From assembly GCA_964030475.1 (NCBI GenBank), contig CAXIPT010000041.1:84855-148854 (forward strand): a stretch of DNA of 64,000 bases, in the 5' to 3' direction. Positions 57,785 through 64,000 of this stretch are shown in pieces. The DNA comes from Tethya wilhelma (lineage: Eukaryota; Porifera; Demospongiae; Tethyida; Tethyidae). Each line of letters begins with the position of its first letter. Positions within the stretch are counted from its first letter, which is position 1. Under the pieces are notes generated by a model. The model worked only from the letters and a program-made list of their open reading frames with translations, did not search any database and was not told the DNA's origin. A program made the translations under genes and the position numbers.

Positions 57785-57875
57785 ATGAAATTTATTCCTG
57801 GTGCCTGTCACATTGATCTGCTACTAGCATTGTCATTGTGTGCAATCTTCAGTCACAGTACAATGGGACAAAATT
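57785..57875 (+). CDS. receptor leader exon without a visible Ig-like exon
   Basis: The 91-bp exon encodes MKFIPGACHIDLLLALSLCA and ends in MGQN with a phase-1 GT donor. No Ig-like or TM exon is present before the gap at 58893. It could be the start of the class B gene whose 3' exons are at 59374-62411, with the middle lost in the gap, or an orphan like 20655. Confidence 0.5.
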
Positions 57876-59373
57876 GTTAGTAAGTCAGTACTAGTTGTCA
57901 TTTATAGGTCACAAGTTTTTAGTGTGTATAACCTGAGGGCAGCTGTATGTATTCCCGAGGGCACAGCACGAGGGAATTTACAGCTGCACGAAGGTTACAA
58001 TAATATTACATATACACACTAAAAACCTATAGTACAGTGAATGGCCTGTGCTACAATCAACCATTACTCTGATTGTACAAAAGCTTTCCGAAGTAATTCT
58101 AGAAATAGAAGATTCAAATTATATATGTACTTCAGTTTGGTACAGGTTTCATGACAAAATGATTCAAAATAGAAGTCTTATCATTTTTTAGAAGTTTAGT
58201 TTGGATTTTCACTAGCTGTCTATATTTCTCTGGGGTATGAACAACGGTATGAAGAACAAAATCGTACAGCAGTATTGGATTGTTGGAGCAGTGTAAATCA
58301 GTGTTAAGTGAGAGCCACTAAATTAACACCAGTGATCAGGCTTTCTCAATTATCTGCTGCTACTATACTACTACTACTACTGTCCTTTTTCAGCTAGAAC
58401 TTTTCCATATGAGGTTTATATAGTGTGTATAAGGTTATTGTGACCTGAGAGCAGCTGTATGTATATTCAGGGCACAGCACAAAGAAAAGGCTTACATACA
58501 GCTGCACAAAGGCTACAATTACATACACACTAAAAACCTATAGTACTGTACTATATTAGCTCATACACCCTAGGTATCATACGTACGGTAGAGTAAACGA
58601 TCAATTTTCGGCCGTCTCAATTTTCGGACGCCGTTTCTGACTTGCCTGTAGATGCTACTGCTTCGAGACTACTACCAGAAGATAGCCCATGAAAAATTAC
58701 CTAAGGTTGTACAAACTTCAAGCCCCACCCACCTACTGTAAGGCTTCCATGTGCCGAAAAAGAGGTGTGTCCGAAAAAACATAAAATCGGACAAAATAAT
58801 CGTATTTCGAACGGCAGCTCCAAGAGACCTATAAACTTATGCCAGAGCTGCCAAATCTGGAAATCAGGAAGTTCAGTCTTTCTGCTACTGATNCCTGTCT
58901 GTTATAGTTTACTCTATTGCTTTAGTAGCCAAGTGATTAGCGAGAAATTTGAACCAATGCAATGAATATTAAGCTACGGTACTATTATACAGATCATCGC
59001 AACACAACACTGAAAATCCATATCAGGGATCAAGAATAAAAATGAAGTAGTCATGTGCCGAAATTGAGACCCTGCCTTGTTCCAATACTTTTTAATGCAC
59101 TGCCCATTCCTACACTGCTTTTTTTTTTGAAATAATTATTAGCACCCCCCTGAGCTAAATCCTAGACACGCCACTGGTCTAACTGATTAAAAATTTTCAT
59201 GTGCCGAAATTCAGAGACTTGTCTTGTTTCCCTGCTTTTACAGCACTGCCCATTTCTACACTTTTCATTTTTATAAAATTTTTACTACTTGTATTATTAT
59301 GAGTTGCATGTGTGTGTTATGTCAAACAATTTCCATTGAGATGATTGACACACACACTTGTAATACTTTGCAG
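57876..59373. other. no exon; repeats and gap at 58893
   Basis: Two related stretches (AACCTGAGGGCAGCTGTATG near 57930 and GACCTGAGAGCAGCTGTATG near 58443) show a local duplication. Family B MITE fragments occur at 58990-59130 and 59190-59295. No Ig-like exon was found. Confidence 0.4.
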
Positions 59374-62300
59374 TAAGGGCAGAAGTACCTCATATGATAA
59401 TGGCTATGTCTTTCCTGCCGATTTATCACTAAGAGATTCAACGCTAGTTAAATCCAAAACAAGAATAAATGAGTACAAATCAAAAATTTTTGAAGGTATG
59501 ATGCATGTATAATTATTATGAGATCCAGAGAGTGCACTATCATAATTATATACATTGTGTCTTTTGTCAGTGTATCTCAGTAATTATCGTCAACAAAGAA
59601 AAGTTGTCTCCCATTACTACCAATGTGCTGAAGACTCCGCCCACATCCCCTTCATTGGTCCAGTCACAGTCCTGGTGTGTGATCATAGAGGCATCAAATA
59701 CACCCTAGAGGATCATGACATCACCTTGACAATCCCTGAAGGTGCTATTCCTAAAGGAAAGGTGGTACACTTTGAACTGGGTGTGGCATTGTACGGTCCC
59801 TTCAGTTTCCCTGACAACACTCGTCCCATCTCTCCCATCTTATGGCTGTGTCTTCAAGAGGAGATTGAGTTTGAAAAACTTATCATGGTGACTCTTCCTC
59901 ACATCCTGACAGATCTGAATGAACAAGAGCAGATGGGGGTTACATTTTCCAAGGCTGACCACAATGACTATTCTGGATCAAAAGAGGAAGGAAACGTGAA
60001 GTTTAACTTTAAATCATGTTCAACTGAGTCAGGACAAATTGAGTTTGGCTACAGAAAGAGCCAAGGATTTGCAACCTTGAAGACTGAACATTGCTGCTAT
60101 ATTTGTCTGACAGCCAAACAGGCTCAGAATCCAGATCTAGTTAGAAAGAATGGCTTTTGTCTCTCTCGAATTGACTCTGTATCGGAATCCACTCATGTAG
60201 TCAACTGCTGTGTAACATTTTGTTTATCAACTTGTGACGAGGTACACTGACCTTATTATTAATTATTATCTTAATCTATTCACTTTTGTGTGTGCAGGCC
60301 ATGATGTCACAGTTTCCATATAAGACGGATGTTCGTAAATATTACTTTACTTTCAAACAACAAGATGATAGTGGTACTAAGCCACATTTAACAATTGCTA
60401 TCCAAAATGACTTCCAGGACAAGTACCGTGGTGAAATTCACCCTCCTGATGGGAAGGTATATGATTAACATTAAGAAGCATTCTATTTAGATCTATAGCT
60501 AATTTATTTATTATGAGTTGCAATATTAATTATTGATATACAGATAATGATGTCTGACGTTGATTTCTGGGAGCATGGCTGGGATACAAACTTAATGAAG
60601 TACATGCACAAAGCAGAGCTCTACCCTCCTAGGGTTACAATACACTTTATACCACAAGGAGCTAACAATGGGTTTCAGTGTACTGTAAACTTGAAAGTTT
60701 ATGGACATTCAAATGACCGCAACCTAGACAGTGAAGTTAATCTTCCACTGAGTAAGTAATCGTAGCCCATTAATTCCCCACCTCCTGAGCAGTGAGCACC
60801 CTTTGTCTATAGATACATGTATATGCATACCACGTATCATACGTACGGTAGTACGTATAGTAGGAATGGGCCGACTGTCCCATAGACACAATACAAAATG
60901 TTTATCACCATAAAAATCTAGCAAGGCAAAGTTAAACCTTCAAACTTGCTCAGAAGCTCTCTCAGACAGATTAACAAACGCTTGCATAGCCTAAAACTCA
61001 CAGAAGCTTTCATAAGCACTCGTAGCGAGCGCTAGTTAGAAGCTACACCCACGCAATTTTGTTCTCACTTACTTACTTACTTACTTACTGACTTACTTAC
61101 TTGAAAGCGATTTCCAGAGAAACAAAAGATGTTGAGCTTGTTTTGACTATACAGAACAACTTGTTCTCATCTGGACTAGTGCCTTTTGCACTCGCTTTCT
61201 GCCCAAATGTGTTGAAACAAGAGCTAGAAAGCTTTAAAACTTAATATATAAATTCATACACTTCAATGCAGCCATCTTTTGTAGGTAGAGGTCAAAGGTC
61301 GTTATCTATCCACGTGGCATTTAATGCGCATGCGCATTAGCCTAATAGTACTGCTACTCAAGCTTTTTGTAAGGACTTACTATTAAAGTCCCTGATATAG
61401 TCTCCTCACTTTAGTGTTGAAAAAAGTGAATAAACAAGTATAGTAAAAATTTCATAAAAATTACAGTGTAGGAATGGGCAGTGCGGTAAAAAGTAAGAAA
61501 ACAAGGTATGTCGCAATTTCGGCACATGACTACTTCATTTTTTTATACTCAAGTAGAATATTGAGGATTAACTAAACATATTTGCCTAGATTGCTTGCTT
61601 ATATACTTTGCCTCACTTAGCTAGCTAACAGTTAAGTTCCACACCTCAATTAATCCATCGGCACTCCCTGTCAGTAATCCGACCATAAGGTGGCACACTC
61701 TGTAGCATACTGATTGGCATGCATGATCTATGAATTCAAACCATTATTTTATCCAGGCATGTACAACATATTGTTTGAAGCATATCAATATTTATTTTCA
61801 TATGACAGGATGTATGAGGAATCAAAAATGAAAATGAAGTAGTCATGTGCCGAAATTGCGACATACCTTGTTTTCTTACTTTTTACCGCACTGCCCATTC
61901 CTACACTGTAATTTTTATGAAATTTTTACTATACTTGTATAAAAGGATGCATAACTTTTACATTATATTAATTTATTCAGCATCTCGCTTGCTGGTTCCT
62001 CAGCTGAATCCTGCCAGTGAACATGTTACACATAAACAACAAACAAAGAGTAAGTTATCAATCACACTGAATTGAAATTAAGTTTGGTTTGTCACCATCT
62101 TATTGCTATAAATAATAGAACTTTCACAAAGAGAACACTTGAAGATCTACGAATATCTCCAAGATCTGGAAGAACGTGACATCACTCTGTTAGGCCAAGC
62201 TCTAGGCCTACTGAGACCAAATATCAAGAAAATGAAGGACCTTCCTGAAGATATGATAGATGCCTGGCTCAACCAGAAAGATCATGTTTTAATCACAAGT

Positions 62301-62411
62301 GGTCTACCAACTTGGCAGAGTTTGTGCAATGCTTTGAATTCAAAACCAGTTGGTCATCATGGAATTGCTGACAAAATTAAAGAAAATGGTATGATCACAT
62401 TTTCAATTTAG
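59374..62411 (+). CDS. class B receptor, 3' part: ZU5, UPA-position region, death-like domain
   Basis: Six exons are in phase: 59374-59495, 59571-60241, 60298-60456, 60544-60751, 61981-62049 and 62119-62411. The first continues from a phase-2 post-TM junction (the AG|T pattern seen in the family). ZU5 shows LTIPEGAIPKGK, LYGPFSFPDNTRPISP and ILWLCLQ. The UPA-position exon encodes DVDFWEHGWDTN and YPPRVTIHF. The death-like domain has TLLGQALGLLRPN, LPEDMIDAWL, GLPTWQSLCNAL and GIADKI. Leader, Ig-like and TM exons are not found after the gap at 58893; the leader exon at 57785 may belong here. The intron before the 69-bp exon contains MITEs of families B and C. Function is inferred only as death-fold signalling. 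Confidence 0.78.
60836..61080. mobile_element. MITE family C copy in a class B intron
   Basis: It starts ATCATACGTACGGTAGTACG, AGTAGGAATGGGCCG and continues through AGCGAGCGCTAGTTAGAAGC. It is nearly identical to 63757-64000 and related to 50225-50420. A (ACTT)n tetranucleotide run follows. Confidence 0.6.
61434..61940. mobile_element. long-TIR MITE family B in a class B intron
   Basis: Left arm ACAAGTATAGTAAAAATTTC to CGGCACATGACTACTTC; right arm in reverse complement ends GAAATTTTTACTATACTTGT. The centre is about 300 bp without coding capacity. Confidence 0.7.
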
Positions 62412-62903
62412 TCTGATTCATGTTAATGGTGCATGAATTTTGTCTGTATACATGCAGAGTTTACCAGAAGGTGAATCCAATGACTGCATTTGAATGAGCT
62501 AGTGATACACTTAATTTGACTTAAATTGCTCCAAAAGTGGGGTCACTATATATACAGCTACCTGAGTTTGCATGATTTGCCACTGATTATTATAATGATA
62601 TCGATGTACATATATAGTTTTTATTGTGAGGTTTGTAATGATTGCATAAAATTTTGTGCCAATTGATTAATTATTCATGTATGTCCTTATCTGTGAATAA
62701 GATTATTAATTAAAAGACACACCCTACACATCAACATAATATTCAGCTTTGAACAACTGCAGAGTCATGCAATGAATTAACTATTACGTAACTTTAACAC
62801 AGGTGGGAGGATCACATGATTGCATGCCAATATATACTTGTACGTGCTTTGAGCTTCATCAATAAGCTATAGATTATATAAATTTTACATCTTTCCCATA
62901 CAG
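62412..62903. other. intergenic, with conserved leader-upstream block but no leader exon
   Basis: 62650-62880 matches the block upstream of leader exons (GTGAATAAGATTATTAAT, GAGTCATGCAATGAATT), but the leader exon itself is missing before the Ig-like relic. Confidence 0.45.
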
Positions 62904-63757
62904 CCATTTCTCTAAGTCTTGGAAGCACACCTTTGGTCAACAATAGTGAAGTTGTAATCACAAATATCACAACCTGATAATGGTAGTGCACTGATCTGTA
63001 ATACTATACCTTCAGTCCATGCTGTTTAACTGTCCCTAATCGCCATTTAATAATTATTGTCATTATAAATATTGCAGTTATTGAAGCAATCTCCACAACT
63101 GATAGTATCACCATTGAGCCAAGATTAGCTCTGTTTCAATTGCATCTGCTTCAAATCCAAGAGTGCTGTGCCGCATGGATAGTATATAAGTATTAAAGAA
63201 TTTAGATGATTATTATAATATTATGAACAAAAAAGTAATAAAATTTTCATAAAAATTAGCAGTGTAGGAATGGACAGTGCTGTAAAAAGGAAGAAAACAA
63301 GGCTAGGACTTTAAAATGAGGCACGTGACTACCAATGTTATTACTATTTAGGACAAGAATATTCCGAAAGAAACAATCACTGCATGAGGATCTTGTACAA
63401 AGTGTCAGTGGATTGGACAGTAGCAGCCAAATAAGAAATGAAACATTTGTGTGTTCTGATAATTCAGCCAATTCTGTCACATATCGGGCTCAAATTGAAA
63501 GCAAATCTTCAAATATTAGTACCAAACAGTTGTTAGCATTCATCGAAAGATGGTTAGAAAATGGCAGCAATGCATGGAGATCAAGTCGTCTTTACAAGTT
63601 TGGGAGTCAACAGTTCATGTGTGCTAAGTATTCCGATTTTTGAAACTGAATTATGGGACCAGCACAATCGAATGTCAACAACTTGTATTGGGTCCACCTA
63701 TTCAAATTCAATGAAGGAAAAGATAATAATAATTATAGTTAGTATAGTTTGTGTTAT
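62904..63757 (+). pseudogene. condensed, broken class A receptor copy
   Basis: The order of receptor 53397-57026 is retained but collapsed. An Ig-like exon start (LSLGSTPLVNNSEVVITNIT) has a 2-bp deletion and is cut after about 140 bp. It runs directly into the Thr-exon start (VIEAISTTD), which is fused to the SEA-start sequence (TIEPRLALFQLHLLQIQECC). A family B MITE half follows, then a SEA/TM exon from 63351 with an insertion creating an in-frame stop. The TM coding sequence is interrupted at about 63757 by MITE family C. No leader exon. Clearly non-functional as read. Confidence 0.75.
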
Positions 63758-64000
63758 CATACGTACGGTAGTACGTATAGTAGGAATGGGCCGCCTGTCC
63801 CATAGACACCATACAAAATGTTGGCCATTATAAAAATCTAGTCAAACAAAATTAAACCTTGAAAGGTGCTCAGAGGCTCTTAGTGACAGATTACCAATTG
63901 CATGCATGGCCTAAAACTCACAAAAACTTTCCACAGCTCTCGTGGAGAGCGCTAGTGGGAAGCCACCATAGTGCCATTTTTGTTCATCTAACTTACGTAC
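63757..64000. mobile_element. MITE family C copy, cut by the window end
   Basis: Begins CATACGTACGGTAGTACGTA, AGTAGGAATGGGCCGCC and continues to the window edge, matching 60836-61080. It inserted into the TM exon of the broken receptor. Confidence 0.6.

Overview
The window is animal nuclear DNA, most likely from a demosponge and probably Amphimedon queenslandica. It is AT-rich, the genes have many short phase-consistent GT-AG introns, and long CA/GT and GA/CT microsatellites are common. The protein families fit this reading: ZU5 plus death-like domains, sponge-type Cys-rich multi-pass membrane proteins, VPS10 sortilin, an M8 peptidase and CFAP20DC. Single n characters at 3141, 5479, 10570, 19649, 22133, 26444, 32582, 34369, 38382, 43919 and 58893 mark assembly gaps, and several are flanked by duplicated sequence. 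No database search was possible. All exon coordinates come from reading splice sites and checking that codon phases join.

Left part (1-13,100). A relic of an M8 gene 3' end (141-745) is followed on the minus strand by a cyclooxygenase-like gene lacking its 5' exons (2317-5091) and a complete leishmanolysin-like metallopeptidase gene (5866-12265, 17 exons, two of them duplicated around a gap). About 840 bp separates the M8 start from the first plus-strand receptor gene.

Receptor cluster (13,104-20,750 and 34,370-64,000, plus strand). This is the most unusual content. At least five type I membrane receptor genes or gene parts share a leader exon and/or one distinctive Ig-like exon (CC motif, WYYPNG, RGRSD, LSRRNN). 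They come with two cytoplasmic designs. Class A (13104-20221 and 53397-57026) has Thr-rich stalks, a membrane-proximal SEA-like module, a transmembrane helix and a tail with tyrosine and NPxY motifs. Class B (46039-49415, plus partial copies at 39403-43259, 34370-36196 and 59374-62411) has a transmembrane helix followed by ZU5, a UPA-position region and a death-like domain, an UNC5-like layout. Ectodomain introns are phase 1, and the intron after the transmembrane exon is phase 2 in both classes, so the modules are interchangeable in frame. Orphan leader exons, broken copies and many inverted-repeat transposons suggest a fast-changing, recognition-type locus. That role is inference.

Middle part (20,760-34,370). 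A tRNA-derived SINE is followed by a head-to-head pair, a sortilin-like VPS10 gene (minus, truncated by a gap) and CFAP20DC (plus), 108 bp apart. Then come the 5' exons of a PAP2/sphingosine-1-phosphate-phosphatase-like gene (truncated by a gap) and a single-exon multi-pass membrane protein gene (30646-32421, minus). The last is inversely duplicated with a broken copy at 32590-33391.

Gene-poor stretches are mostly MITE-like elements. These include two hAT-type elements with visible 8-bp target duplications, a 1.56-kb fold-back element and a 1.09-kb TA-flanked element.
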